Below, piece by piece: positions 54,166 to 63,371 of a stretch of 64,000 nucleotides of DNA. The translations under genes and the position numbers were made by a program. This stretch comes from Sphingobacterium rhinopitheci. Its GTDB lineage: Bacteria; Bacteroidota; Bacteroidia; Sphingobacteriales; Sphingobacteriaceae. The DNA is taken from NCBI RefSeq assembly GCF_022627575.1, contig NZ_JADEYQ010000001.1, positions 248,001-312,000 of the forward strand, read 5' to 3'. Under the pieces are notes generated by a model that was given only the letters and a program-made list of their open reading frames with translations, did not search any database and was not told the DNA's origin. The first letter of the stretch is position 1. Every line of letters starts with the position of its first letter.

Positions 54166-55185
54166 TTAAAAACCTACAGATTTCAAATTAAGCCCGGTTC
54201 TCTCTTCCAACCCAAACATCAAGTTCATATTTTGAACTGCTTGGCCCGAAGCACCTTTTAATAAATTATCTGTAGCATTAAGAATCAACAATTTGCTTCC
54301 GTGCTTCTCCAAATGAATAATAGACTTATTAGTATTAACCACTTGTTTTAAATCAATATTGGCTTTAGATACAGTAGTAAACGGATGCGAAGCATAAAAT
54401 GTAGTATACAAATCATAAGCTTCATCTTCTGTCAAGTCAGTATCAACATAAATCGCTGAAAATATACCTCGCGTAAAATCACCACGTTGGGGAATAAAGT
54501 TAATTTTCTCAGCAGCTCTTTCTAATAGAGAACCTCCTTCAGTCGGAAGAAAACCTGATTGCAATTGATCCAATGACTCTGAAATCTCCTGCAAATGCTG
54601 ATGCTCAAAAGACTTATATGCGGACTGATTATTATTGCGCCATGAGAAGTGAGACGTCGCTGTAGGCTTTTGCCCTGCGCCCGTCGATCCTGTTGTCGCA
54701 TTGATATGAATCTGATTTGGCAACAATCCTTTGGATGCTAAAGGCAATAATGCCAATTGAATATTCGTCGCAAAACATCCTGGATTTGCAATATACTGCG
54801 CGGATTTGATAGCTTCACGATTCAGCTCCGGTAATCCATATACGAATTGTTTCCCTTGATATGCTGTATTAGCACGTAAACGATAATCTTGTGATAAATC
54901 AATAATTTTTACGGAAGGATCTACAGGATTAGCATCCAAAAACTTGCGCGCATCACCATGACCAACACACAAAAATAAAACATCAATATTAGAATGAAAA
55001 TCGGATGAAAACTCTAAATCTGTGTCACCAAACAAATCGTTATGTACATCGTATAACTTATTGCCTGCATTGGAGGCCGAATTAGCAAATACAATCTCCA
55101 CATTGGGATGATAGATGAGTACACGCAGCAATTCACCACCTGTATACCCTGCTGAACCAACTATTCCTACTTTAATCTTGCTCAT
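54166..55185 (-). CDS. argC: N-acetyl-gamma-glutamyl-phosphate reductase
   Basis: A 339-residue NADP-dependent enzyme for the third step of arginine synthesis. The N-terminal Rossmann motif is GIVGSAGYTGGELLR. The catalytic Cys is in NPGCFATNIQLALLPL (about residue 136), and the type-1 ArgC motif GSTGAGQKPT follows. I chose ATG 55185 (MSKIKVG). The longer frame from 55215 would start inside the terminator hairpin between argG and argC. In acetyl-using or succinyl-using Bacteroidota pathways the same protein serves either acyl form. Confidence 0.95.
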   Translation of the reverse strand: MSKIKVGIVGSAGYTGGELLRVLIYHPNVEIVFANSASNAGNKLYDVHNDLFGDTDLEFSSDFHSNIDVLFLCVGHGDARKFLDANPVDPSVKIIDLSQDYRLRANTAYQGKQFVYGLPELNREAIKSAQYIANPGCFATNIQLALLPLASKGLLPNQIHINATTGSTGAGQKPTATSHFSWRNNNQSAYKSFEHQHLQEISESLDQLQSGFLPTEGGSLLERAAEKINFIPQRGDFTRGIFSAIYVDTDLTEDEAYDLYTTFYASHPFTTVSKANIDLKQVVNTNKSIIHLEKHGSKLLILNATDNLLKGASGQAVQNMNLMFGLEERTGLNLKSVGF

Positions 55186-55206
55186 AATATTTTTAAGGTT
55201 TATAAA

Positions 55207-55239
55207 AAACGTCATTTTGAGGAATTCAAAATGACGTTT
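55207..55239 (-). terminator. Hairpin between argG and argC
   Basis: A perfect 14-bp stem AAACGTCATTTTGA with its complement and a 5-base loop. On the minus strand it is followed by T6. It may end the argG transcript or attenuate read-through into argC, whose ATG is 22 bases beyond it. Confidence 0.82.
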
Positions 55240-55262
55240 AAGTTATATATTAAAACTACAAA

Positions 55263-56450
55263 TTAGCCTTTATTGTTTACTTTATGCCAAATGTTAGTTT
55301 GATTACCAAAGATTTTAGAGAATCCTTTTACATCATCTCCTGTATATCCTTCGTTCATCTCACCGTAGCTACCGAATTTATTATTCATCAAATCGTGTTC
55401 TGACTCAACACCTACTACTACAAATCTGTATGGGTGCAATTCAACAATAACACGTCCCGTAACCATCTCTTGAGCGGACGTCAAGAATGCTTCAATATCA
55501 CGCATTACAGGGTCATGCATTTGACCTTCATGCATCCAGTTACCATAGAAAGCAGCGATCTGGTCTTTCCATGACAATTGCCATTTTGTTAATGTATGTT
55601 TCTCTAAAGTATGGTGTGCTTTTACCAAAATAATTGGGCCTGCAGCCTCAAAACCTACACGACCTTTGATACCGATGATCGTATCTCCAACGTGGATATC
55701 ACGGCCGATACCATATGGTTGTGCGATGTCTTGCAACTGTTGAATAACTTTCACAGCACCAATTTTTTCACCATTTAAACCCACAGGCTCACCTTTTTCG
55801 AAATCTATAGTAATCGTTTGCGGCTCCGTAGAAGTTGCTGGCGTAGGCCATGCTGACTCTGGCAAATACTGATTTGAAGTCAATGTTTCAGCACCACCTA
55901 CAGAAGTACCCCAAAGTCCTTTATTGATAGAATATTTAGCTTTTTCAGCACTATAAGGGAAACCATGTTTACCTAAGTAATCAATTTCAGCCTCACGAGA
56001 CAATTTCAAGTCACGAATTGGGGTAATAATTTCAACACCTGGAATCAAGGTATTGAAAATCATATCAAAACGAACTTGATCATTACCAGCACCCGTAGAA
56101 CCATGTGCTACACATTGAGCGCCAATCTTCTTAGCATAATTAGCGATTGCTGTAGCTTGTACAACGCGTTCCGCAGAAACGGATAATGGGTAAGTAGCAT
56201 TTTTCAATACGTTACCGAAGATCAAATATTTAATAGTATCGCGGTAGTAGTCTTCAGTCTCGTCAATCGTAGTATGTGACTTCACGCCTAATTCGTAAGC
56301 GCGAGCTTCGATATTTTTAATTTCTTCATCAGAAAAACCACCAGTATTTACAACTACAGAATGTACTTCTAAACCTAAATCTTTGGATAAATGAATACAA
56401 CAGAAAGATGTATCCAAACCACCACTAAATGCTAAAACTACTTTTTTCAT
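55263..56450 (-). CDS. argG: Argininosuccinate synthase
   Basis: A 395-residue enzyme joining citrulline and aspartate with ATP. The N-terminal PP-loop is LAFSGGLDTSFC. The family motif AHGSTGAGNDQVRFD is near residue 115, and KYSINKGLWGTSVGGAE follows. Length is normal. It lies 61 bases after the GNAT gene, with its own -7 element in that gap, and 77 bases before argC. Confidence 0.97.
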   Translation of the reverse strand: MKKVVLAFSGGLDTSFCCIHLSKDLGLEVHSVVVNTGGFSDEEIKNIEARAYELGVKSHTTIDETEDYYRDTIKYLIFGNVLKNATYPLSVSAERVVQATAIANYAKKIGAQCVAHGSTGAGNDQVRFDMIFNTLIPGVEIITPIRDLKLSREAEIDYLGKHGFPYSAEKAKYSINKGLWGTSVGGAETLTSNQYLPESAWPTPATSTEPQTITIDFEKGEPVGLNGEKIGAVKVIQQLQDIAQPYGIGRDIHVGDTIIGIKGRVGFEAAGPIILVKAHHTLEKHTLTKWQLSWKDQIAAFYGNWMHEGQMHDPVMRDIEAFLTSAQEMVTGRVIVELHPYRFVVVGVESEHDLMNNKFGSYGEMNEGYTGDDVKGFSKIFGNQTNIWHKVNNKG

Positions 56451-56499
56451 TATTTTGATGCTATATATTAAATATTTAGAGCTCTTATTTTAAGCTTAA

Positions 56500-56507
56500 C
56501 AAATTTA
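56500..56507 (-). promoter_or_regulatory. -7 promoter element (TAAATTTG) of argG
   Basis: Minus-strand TAnnTTTG match in the GNAT-argG gap, 49 bases upstream of the argG ATG. No ARG-box-like dyad was noticed. Confidence 0.5.
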
Positions 56508-56511
56508 CAAA

Positions 56512-57228
56512 TTAAATTTCTTTTACTGTCTTCGCAGCGTCAGGAAGTACAGCAGCTACAATTTTCTTTGTAGACTTCCACAATTTTGCCTCAATACGTT
56601 TTAGCAAAGATTGCTTTTTGGAGATCCGTTCCAGACGCTCTTTAGCCTCCGCACGACGCTGAATTTTCTCTTTCAATTCGCGTTCCTTTTCTACAGGATC
56701 CCACAACATTGCAGTACACATACAGTTTTTACGCTCTTTGCTGACGAGAATATCAAAATTTATACAACTTTGGCATCCTTTCCAAAATTCTTCATCTTGG
56801 GTAAGCTCGGAGTAAGTAACTGGTTCGTAGCCCAAATCGGAGTTAATTTTCATGACCGCTAAGCCTGTCGTCAAACCGAAAATTTTCGACTTAGGGTATT
56901 TTTCACGTGAAAGCTCAAAGACGCGTTTTTTGATTGCTTTTGCCAATCCTACTTTACGAAAGTGCGGATTTACAATCAACCCCGAGTTAGCGACATAATC
57001 ACCGTGTCCCCAAGTTTCGATATAGCAAAAACCAGCCCATCTACCGTCTTTATGCAAAGCAATAACGGCTTTACCTTCCTCCATTTTTTTCGCTACGTAC
57101 TCTGGTTTACGTCTTGCGATCCCTGTTCCGCGCGCTTTGGCGGACTCAAACATTTCATTACAAATGTTCTCTGCATAACCTATGTGGTTTGCAGTAGCAG
57201 GAATAATTAAAAAATCTGAAATTGTCAT
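56512..57228 (-). CDS. GNAT-family N-acyltransferase of the arginine cluster
   Basis: A 238-residue protein with a GNAT domain (about 1-150): FLIIPATANHIGYAENICNE, then GLIVNPHFRKVGLAKAIKKR as the acyl-CoA loop. A Cys cluster follows (CQSCINFDIL, then CMCTAM) and a basic helical tail (about 180-238). In Bacteroidota this gene habitually precedes argG, so it probably takes part in acylation of glutamate or an intermediate. The reaction is not proven. The Cys motifs might bind a metal. Confidence 0.85.
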   Translation of the reverse strand: MTISDFLIIPATANHIGYAENICNEMFESAKARGTGIARRKPEYVAKKMEEGKAVIALHKDGRWAGFCYIETWGHGDYVANSGLIVNPHFRKVGLAKAIKKRVFELSREKYPKSKIFGLTTGLAVMKINSDLGYEPVTYSELTQDEEFWKGCQSCINFDILVSKERKNCMCTAMLWDPVEKERELKEKIQRRAEAKERLERISKKQSLLKRIEAKLWKSTKKIVAAVLPDAAKTVKEI

Positions 57229-57282
57229 CTAAGATGTCGACCTAATAATTAATACACTTTCGTGTGATAAAACTAATAACTA

Positions 57283-57426
57283 ATGATTAAGAAATTCATC
57301 GAGCTAGATGAATTCTTTGTGAGTGGAAGTAACCTGCCTCTCGAAATCAAGCTCGAGGCAGAATAGGTCGTCGAAATCGCAGAATTGGACAATTTAAACG
57401 ATTATGACCAGACAACAGCATACTAA
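57283..57426 (+). pseudogene. Possible interrupted small ORF
   Basis: An ATG frame reads MIKKFIELDEFFVSGSNLPL, then EIKLEAE and a TAG at 57364. It continues in frame with VVEIAELDNLNDYDQTTAY to a TAA. The two halves have similar acidic, protein-like composition, as if one Gln codon had become TAG. No family is recognised. The rest of the 57229-57735 stretch shows no gene. Confidence 0.3.
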
Positions 57427-57735
57427 CAAACTTATTGAAAGTCTGCATTTTGCTATATATATATTCTGTTCTGTAATTCATTTAAATCTTAAATGTTTCT
57501 TTCTTAAATCTAACAGCGCAAAAGTATAAAATTTATTTTTTCTTTTATGCAATTTTAGTGTAGTTTTTTTTAAAAATAGATTATACTATTCCATTACCTA
57601 CGAAAAACTATTAATAAGACATAAAAAACGTTGAAATGTTTAAAATTGTTAGTATTTGATTGGGAAGACCTACTTCCAATACGCATTAATAATGAAGACA
57701 TAGCATCACAAAAGTCTCATAATAATGATTCTCAT

Positions 57736-57766
57736 TTTGTTAATCTTATTAAATAGACTAATTTTG
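57736..57766 (+). promoter_or_regulatory. Consensus promoter (TTTG-N19-TAATTTTG)
   Basis: A TTTG box at 57736-57739 and -7 element TAATTTTG at 57759-57766 with an ideal 19-base spacer, 28 bases upstream of ATG 57795. Confidence 0.78.
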
Positions 57767-57794
57767 GCGAATAATTTAATTGACAAATAATATC

Positions 57795-58025
57795 ATGGTA
57801 GGACCAAGCATAATCTTCTATTTAATTTTCGCAATTCCATACATCTTCGTTATGTATTGGTTAGTAAAACAAGATAAACAAAAATATGTTTGGGGTATTT
57901 CTATTGTTACCATCTTAGCGGTCATTGCTATATACGTATCTCAAAAAGCGAGTAAAAATGCTATAGAGAACTATAAGCAACACCAAATAGATGCTCGTGA
58001 ACAAGAAGCAGACAACATAAAATAA
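57795..58025 (+). CDS. Small two-helix membrane protein
   Basis: A 76-residue protein (from ATG 57795; an in-frame TTG at 57780 is less likely) with two membrane helices, IIFYLIFAIPYIFVMYWLV and VWGISIVTILAVIAIYV. They are separated by a short basic loop (KQDKQK). The C-terminal tail is charged (NYKQHQIDAREQEADNIK). A consensus promoter stands upstream and a hairpin downstream, so it is an independent transcript. No family is recognised. Confidence 0.65.
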   Translation: MVGPSIIFYLIFAIPYIFVMYWLVKQDKQKYVWGISIVTILAVIAIYVSQKASKNAIENYKQHQIDAREQEADNIK

Positions 58026-58054
58026 TATTATATATACGGAAAAGTCCTTTATAA

Positions 58055-58091
58055 ATATACCCCGAGAAGTAATTAAACTATCGGGGCATAT
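58055..58091. terminator. Probable bidirectional terminator
   Basis: An 11-bp stem with one mismatch (CCCCGA / TCGGGG core) and a 15-base loop lies between the small membrane-protein gene and the end of the convergent YceI gene. T-tracts are weak. Confidence 0.5.
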
Positions 58092-58115
58092 ATATTGTTC
58101 TTAAGCTCTTTTTTT

Positions 58116-58685
58116 TTAATTGATTTTCTCTCCAATTAAATTAATATGGAGGATAAAATCATCTTCAATAGCGCCATCTCCTAATCCAGAGAATATACTT
58201 CCCGATTTATATGTGACATCATATTTTGTACGATTAACTTTGACTTCTAAAGCCTTCGCTATGACAGCATCTTTCGTATAAGTAATATCTGCAGGGAACG
58301 ACAAATCATGTGTAATACCTTTAATCGTCATTTTTCCCTTTACAAGATTACCAGAAACACTCGTTATTACAAATGAAGCTGTAGGGAACTTATCTACAGC
58401 AAAGAAATCATCATTTTTCAAGTGCTGAATTAATTTTGCTGGAGCTTTATCAGATGAAATACTCTTCGTATTCATTACAATTTCTCCAGATACCAATTGT
58501 TGCTTGCTAAAGTTTAACTTACCACGCTCTAAAGCAATCGTTCCTTCTGTAAGACCACCTACAATCTTCTTGCCCGACCATTTGACGGTTGATTTGGCTG
58601 TATTAATTTTAAATTGTTCTGTATTCTGTGCGAATACTACAGTACCTATAAATAACAGTAAAACTGTCAATAAATTCCTAATCAT
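58116..58685 (-). CDS. YceI-family periplasmic lipid-binding protein
   Basis: A 189-residue secreted protein (signal MIRNLLTVLLLFIGTVVFAQ) with the YceI lipocalin-like barrel: FKINTAKSTVKWSGKKIVGG, then NDDFFAVDKFPTASFVITSV, then FSGLGDGAIEDDFILHI. YceI proteins bind isoprenoid chains such as polyprenyl quinones. Its ATG overlaps the last base of the upstream S9 peptidase stop (TAATG), so the two are translationally coupled. Confidence 0.92.
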   Translation of the reverse strand: MIRNLLTVLLLFIGTVVFAQNTEQFKINTAKSTVKWSGKKIVGGLTEGTIALERGKLNFSKQQLVSGEIVMNTKSISSDKAPAKLIQHLKNDDFFAVDKFPTASFVITSVSGNLVKGKMTIKGITHDLSFPADITYTKDAVIAKALEVKVNRTKYDVTYKSGSIFSGLGDGAIEDDFILHINLIGEKIN

Positions 58686-60838
58686 TAATCTGTTATCCCT
58701 TCTAATTTTAATATAAACGCGTATTCTAAAGCCTTATCCTTTAGGTAATCAAATCGCCCTGAGGCACCACCATGACCAAAGTCCATGTCAGTTTTTAATA
58801 AAATCACATTGTCACCTTTCTTCGTAGCACGTAATTTAGCGACCCACTTAGCGGGTTCAAAATATTGAACTTGACTATCATGCAAACCAGTAGTAACCAA
58901 TAAGTTGGGATACTCCTTAGCCTCAATATTCTCATACGGAGAGTACGATTTCATATATTCATAGGCCTCCTTATTGTTAGGATTGCCCCACTCGTCATAT
59001 TCGTTTGTTGTCAATGGAATCGTTTCATCCAACATCGTATTAACGACATCGACAAATGGCACTGCCGATATCACACCATTCCACAACTCAGGTGCCATAT
59101 TAATAACTGCCCCCATCAACAAACCACCCGCACTACCACCATTGGCGTACAAATGCCCCTGACTGGTGTATTTGTTTTCGATTAGGTATTTGCCACAATC
59201 AATAAAATCGGTGAACGTATTAATCTTCTTCATCATTTTACCATCCTCATACCATTGGCGTCCCATCTCTTCTCCCCCACGAATATGTGCTATAGCATAT
59301 ACAAAACCTCTATCCAACAACGCTAACCGTGCAGTACTAAATGTAGGATCCATCGATGCCCCATACGAACCATAAGCATATAAAAACAATGGTGCAGAGC
59401 CATCTTTGTTGGTTCCCTTTTTATAGACTAAAGAAATTGGCACTTTGGTACCATCAGTAGCGGTAGCAAAAGTACGCTCAGTAATATATTCCTCTTGGTT
59501 ATATCCACCCAATACTTCCTGTTGCTTTAATAAAGTCTTCTCTTTGGAATTCATATTATAATCAAAAGTGGACGATGGTGTTACCATTGAAGTATAACCA
59601 TAGCGTACCACATCAGTATCATACTCTTCATTAACCGAAGGATATACCGTAAATGCGGCCTCACCAAAATCTAGATCATGGGTAGACTTATCCTTCAAAT
59701 TAAGAATAGATAGATTCGTCAGACCATTCTTACGCTCAGAAATAACTACGAAATCCTTAAACTCATCAATCCCTTGTACCAATACATCTTTACGGTGTGG
59801 AATAAATTCTTTCCAATTTTCTTTTGTCGTTTTATTCAAAGGTGTTTCTACGACTTTAAAGTTTTGTGCGTTGTCATTGGTTACGACCAAGAATCTATCT
59901 TCTAAAGGAACGACAGAATATAACACATCTTTCAATCGCGGTTGAAAAACCTTAAAAGTACCATTAGGATCATTAGCGTCCAAATACAGCGTTTCAGAAC
60001 TTAAAGTCCCTTGTGATTCAATAAATATATATTTATTATTTTTGGATTTACCAACACCAATATAGTTTGTATTATCCTTTTCATCGTAAACCGTAACATC
60101 AAGATCTTCACTTGTTCCTAAGGTATGACGTTTGATTTTTTCAGACAATAAAGTAATCGGATTTTTGGCGGTATAAAAAATAGTCTTATTATCTGCCGCC
60201 CATGTCGCACTACCTTCAGTACGTGAAATTCTATCTTTCAGAATTTCTCCTGTTTCCAGATTCCTAACCTGTATCACATATTCACGGCGTGATACGGTAT
60301 CTACACTATAAGCCATCAATTTGTTATCTGGACTAATAGAATATCCGCCTAAGGCAAAGTAAGGTAATCCTTCAGCCATCTTATCAACATCTAATAGCAC
60401 CTCTTCAGGAGCATTTAAATCCCCTTTTTTACGACATATCTTATAATACTGCTTCCCCTCCTCCGTCTTATTATAATAGTAATAACCATTCTTGAAGTAA
60501 GGAACAGACTCATCTTTTTCTTTGATACGAGATTTCATCTCTTCAAATAAGCGAGCTTGCAATGGCTCGGTACTTTTCATCATCGTTGCAGTGTAAGCAT
60601 TCTCTGCCTCTAAATACTTAATAACATTTGTTGAATCATCACCTTTTTTAAAATAATCATTCATCCAATAGTAATTATCTACAACGGTATCACCATGAAT
60701 GATACGCGTATAAGGTTTTACATCAGCTATTGGAGGAGTGGCATCTGGCCATACTACGCTCATTTTTTCTCTTTTTTGTGCACACGAAGACACAATTACG
60801 CCTAATATTATCATGTAATTAAACTTTTTCCCTCTCAT
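58685..60838 (-). CDS. S9A prolyl oligopeptidase / oligopeptidase B-like lipoprotein
   Basis: A 717-residue serine peptidase. A lipoprotein signal (YMIILGVIVSSC, Cys20) places it on a membrane facing the periplasm. Residues of about 80-430 form the seven-bladed propeller. The alpha/beta-hydrolase domain has the nucleophile Ser in YANGGSAGGLLMG, preceded by AHIRGGEEMGRQWYEDGK, and the catalytic His in DFGHGGASGRFD. The RGGEEMGRQWYEDG wording is that of oligopeptidase B/PtrB, which prefers cleavage after basic residues. It is co-transcribed with yceI. Confidence 0.93.
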   Translation of the reverse strand: MRGKKFNYMIILGVIVSSCAQKREKMSVVWPDATPPIADVKPYTRIIHGDTVVDNYYWMNDYFKKGDDSTNVIKYLEAENAYTATMMKSTEPLQARLFEEMKSRIKEKDESVPYFKNGYYYYNKTEEGKQYYKICRKKGDLNAPEEVLLDVDKMAEGLPYFALGGYSISPDNKLMAYSVDTVSRREYVIQVRNLETGEILKDRISRTEGSATWAADNKTIFYTAKNPITLLSEKIKRHTLGTSEDLDVTVYDEKDNTNYIGVGKSKNNKYIFIESQGTLSSETLYLDANDPNGTFKVFQPRLKDVLYSVVPLEDRFLVVTNDNAQNFKVVETPLNKTTKENWKEFIPHRKDVLVQGIDEFKDFVVISERKNGLTNLSILNLKDKSTHDLDFGEAAFTVYPSVNEEYDTDVVRYGYTSMVTPSSTFDYNMNSKEKTLLKQQEVLGGYNQEEYITERTFATATDGTKVPISLVYKKGTNKDGSAPLFLYAYGSYGASMDPTFSTARLALLDRGFVYAIAHIRGGEEMGRQWYEDGKMMKKINTFTDFIDCGKYLIENKYTSQGHLYANGGSAGGLLMGAVINMAPELWNGVISAVPFVDVVNTMLDETIPLTTNEYDEWGNPNNKEAYEYMKSYSPYENIEAKEYPNLLVTTGLHDSQVQYFEPAKWVAKLRATKKGDNVILLKTDMDFGHGGASGRFDYLKDKALEYAFILKLEGITD

Positions 60839-60953
60839 ACTAGTCTATTCGAATTAAGATCATGATTAGTTAATTAAAGAATAAAGCTATGCAAATAAAC
60901 CGTTACATAGCTAATTTTAGCTAAATTTAACGCAACAAAAAGTAGAGTAACCT

Positions 60954-60961
60954 TATATTTG
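60954..60961 (+). promoter_or_regulatory. -7 promoter element (TATATTTG) of the S8 protease
   Basis: Consensus TAnnTTTG octamer ending 17 bases before ATG 60979. Confidence 0.5.
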
Positions 60962-60978
60962 TTAATTAAATTCATACT

Positions 60979-62604
60979 ATGTTTAAATCTAAAGTAGCAA
61001 TAGCTTTACTAGCAATCAGTATATTACCATTCTCCGGATTTTCCCAATCTACAGGAGATAAAGCCCCTGCCAACTGGTATAATCTAGATTATAAAACCGA
61101 TAAAGTAATGGGCATAAGCACTGAAAAAGCTTATGATTTATTAAAAGGCAAAAAATCAACTCCTGTAATAGTTGCTGTAATTGATGGTGGTGTAGATGTC
61201 AACCATGAAGATCTCAAAGATGTTTTATGGATTAATGAAAAAGAAAATACCAAAAGCAGTAAAGATGGTAATAATAACGGCTATATAGGTGACAAATACG
61301 GTTGGAATTTTATCGGCAATGCCAATGGAGAGAATGTCAATTATGACAATCTTGAGGTAACAAGACAAATTGCGCTATTTGAACCTAAATATCAATCGGT
61401 ACTCCCAAGCACTAAATTATCTGCTAAGGAAAGAAGAGAATTTGTAGCTTACCAAAAAATGGTTGCCGACTATGCAACTAAGATGGAAGAGGCACAATTT
61501 GGTGAACTAAACTATTTGAAGCTTAAAGAAAATGTAGATAAAATAATAAAAGCTATAGCTAAAGAACCAAAAGATATTACCAAGAAAGATTTAGATGACT
61601 ATCAAGCTAATAGTGACTCCGAGAAATTAGCCTTGCGTGTAGCAAAAAAAGAAGCTGATAAAACGAGTTTCAATGACTTCTATAAAGATATTATAGAGGC
61701 TACCGAATATTTTACCGCACAGACAAAGTATCACTTAAATAAGGATTATGATTCCAGAGTAATCGTTGGTGACGACTATAATGATGCTTCCGAACGCTAT
61801 TATGGCAATCCTGATGTAAAAGGGCCTGACGCTAGCCATGGTACACATGTGGCAGGGATCATTGCTGCTAAGCGTAATAATGGCATCGGTATCAATGGCG
61901 TCGCTGACAATGCAAAAATCATGTCTATCCGCGTAGTGCCCAATGGCGATGAAAGAGATAAAGATGTAGCTAATGGTATACGTTATGCTGTAGACAATGG
62001 TGCTAAGGTAATAAATATGAGCTTTGGGAAAGGCTATGTTTATAATAAAGCAACAGTAGATGAAGCGGTAAAATATGCTATGGAGAATGATGTATTATTA
62101 ATCCATGCTGCAGGCAATGACGGCAATGACATTGATATTACCCCAAATTTTCCTACAAAATATTTTACAGATGAAGATGACGCCATAACTGGAGAAGCTC
62201 CCAATTGGATTACTGTAGGTGCTACATCATGGAAATTGGACGATGGATTATTAGCCGATTTTTCTAACTATGGTTACAAATCTGTAGATGTATTCGCGCC
62301 AGGTGTAGAAATTTATTCTACAATGCCAGAAAATGAATATAAAGTTCAACAAGGAACAAGTATGGCCGCACCTGTAGTAGCTGGATTAGCTGCAATATTG
62401 CGTTCGTATTATCCTGAGCTAACTGCCAAAGAGGTGAAAGACATCATACTCAATTCAGTAACTAAAGTAGATAAGAAAGTGAAAATCAAAAAAGAAGGAT
62501 CTACAAAAAAGGTATATTTAGATGAAATATCGGTAAGCGGAGGTATAGTGAATGCCTATAACGCGATCGTAGAAGCTAATAAATATATAGCTAATAAAAA
62601 ATAA
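60979..62604 (+). CDS. Exported S8 (subtilisin-like) serine peptidase
   Basis: A 541-residue protease with a Sec signal (VAIALLAISILPFSGFSQ). The catalytic triad is Asp69 in AVIDGGVDVNHED, His287 in SHGTHVAGI and Ser461 in GTSMAAPVVAG. The Asp and His are about 218 residues apart instead of the usual 30-40. The insert of about 180 residues is helical and Lys/Glu-rich (KLSAKERREFVAYQKMVADY, then KEPKDITKKDLDDYQANS). It may regulate or position substrate. No C-terminal sorting domain is present. Confidence 0.94.
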   Translation: MFKSKVAIALLAISILPFSGFSQSTGDKAPANWYNLDYKTDKVMGISTEKAYDLLKGKKSTPVIVAVIDGGVDVNHEDLKDVLWINEKENTKSSKDGNNNGYIGDKYGWNFIGNANGENVNYDNLEVTRQIALFEPKYQSVLPSTKLSAKERREFVAYQKMVADYATKMEEAQFGELNYLKLKENVDKIIKAIAKEPKDITKKDLDDYQANSDSEKLALRVAKKEADKTSFNDFYKDIIEATEYFTAQTKYHLNKDYDSRVIVGDDYNDASERYYGNPDVKGPDASHGTHVAGIIAAKRNNGIGINGVADNAKIMSIRVVPNGDERDKDVANGIRYAVDNGAKVINMSFGKGYVYNKATVDEAVKYAMENDVLLIHAAGNDGNDIDITPNFPTKYFTDEDDAITGEAPNWITVGATSWKLDDGLLADFSNYGYKSVDVFAPGVEIYSTMPENEYKVQQGTSMAAPVVAGLAAILRSYYPELTAKEVKDIILNSVTKVDKKVKIKKEGSTKKVYLDEISVSGGIVNAYNAIVEANKYIANKK

Positions 62605-62682
62605 AAAAATGTTAAATATCTATAATAATAATTTTTATTTTTCGTTAACTAATTAAAAGCTAATATAAAATAAAGATTGCTT

Positions 62683-62865
62683 ATGGTAGAAAACTTTACT
62701 CCAGTTGACGAAAATGCTTATAAAAGTGATTTAAATGAAGGAATAACAATAGTTGACAAACAGTTTGAAGAAAAAATCAAACTTAGTGTACAAAGCTTAG
62801 CCAAAGAGCCCAGTCAAAAAACTATAGATAATATACTTCAATATTCAAAGTCATACAATAAGTAA
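62683..62865 (+). CDS. Hypothetical 60-residue soluble protein
   Basis: From ATG 62683 the frame encodes MVENFTPVDENAYKSDLNEG, then an amphipathic helix (VDKQFEEKIKLSVQSLAKEP) and SQKTIDNILQYSKSYNK. It is charged, has no membrane helix and looks helical. A strong terminator follows 12 bases after the stop, giving a compact single-gene unit downstream of the S8 protease. No family is recognised. An in-frame TTG at 62677 would add two residues. Confidence 0.65.
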   Translation: MVENFTPVDENAYKSDLNEGITIVDKQFEEKIKLSVQSLAKEPSQKTIDNILQYSKSYNK

Positions 62866-62877
62866 TAACGAAAAAAA

Positions 62878-62906
62878 GGTCTTCAAAATTTAGAAGACCT
62901 TTTTTT
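62878..62906 (+). terminator. Intrinsic terminator after the 60-residue gene
   Basis: Stem GGTCTTC / GAAGACC, extendable by A/T pairs, 8-base loop, followed by seven T on the plus strand. Confidence 0.88.
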
Positions 62907-62921
62907 ATATTCATAAAAAAA

Positions 62922-62943
62922 GAGCCATCCAACTGGATAGCTC
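62922..62943 (-). terminator. Intrinsic terminator of the minus-strand membrane protein
   Basis: On the minus strand a stem GAGCTATCC / GGATGGCTC (one G-T wobble) with a 4-base loop is followed by seven T. It lies 39 bases past the stop at 62983. Confidence 0.85.
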
Positions 62944-62982
62944 CTTTATATTTAAATAGGATATTAAATATTTTTAGAGAAA

Positions 62983-63240
62983 TTACTTTTTGCTTCCGAA
63001 ACCTAAGATTCCAAAAACAGTCTTGAAAGCAATGAAAGATGCTACTAAAATAGCAACATTAGCTATTGTAGAAAACAATAAAGTATATTGGTTTAATGCT
63101 GTAACCTCATCTGGTACAAATCTAATAAATACACCGATTAAACCGATTACGATAGCAACCGTCAAAGTCACATAATAATGCGTTTCGTTTGCGTTGTTAT
63201 CAGTAGTTTTTGGTTGTCTATCTGCTGCTCTATTTTCCAT
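62983..63240 (-). CDS. Small two-helix membrane protein
   Basis: An 85-residue protein with a polar N-terminal tail (MENRAADRQPKTTDNNANET), two membrane helices (YVTLTVAIVIGLIGVFIRFV and LFSTIANVAILVASFIAFKT) and a short basic end (GFGSKK). It is monocistronic, with a clear terminator. No family is recognised. The topology with both ends in the cytoplasm is the likely one. Confidence 0.7.
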   Translation of the reverse strand: MENRAADRQPKTTDNNANETHYYVTLTVAIVIGLIGVFIRFVPDEVTALNQYTLLFSTIANVAILVASFIAFKTVFGILGFGSKK

Positions 63241-63268
63241 GTTAATTAATTGCTATATTTTTCTTCAA

Positions 63269-63276
63269 CAAATGTA
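63269..63276 (-). promoter_or_regulatory. -7 promoter element (TACATTTG)
   Basis: Minus-strand TAnnTTTG match 28 bases upstream of ATG 63240. Confidence 0.48.
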
Positions 63277-63371
63277 CAAAGTATATCTACATTTTAAAAA
63301 TTTTTTACATTTTAAAACTATAGATTTTAGTCTACTCCTAATTATTTTATTATCATTGTGCCAAATTACAT

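Noticed and set aside
55186..55215. Longer N-terminus for argC from ATG 55215
   Set aside because: The extension lies in the terminator hairpin after argG, and the Rossmann motif starts normally from ATG 55185.
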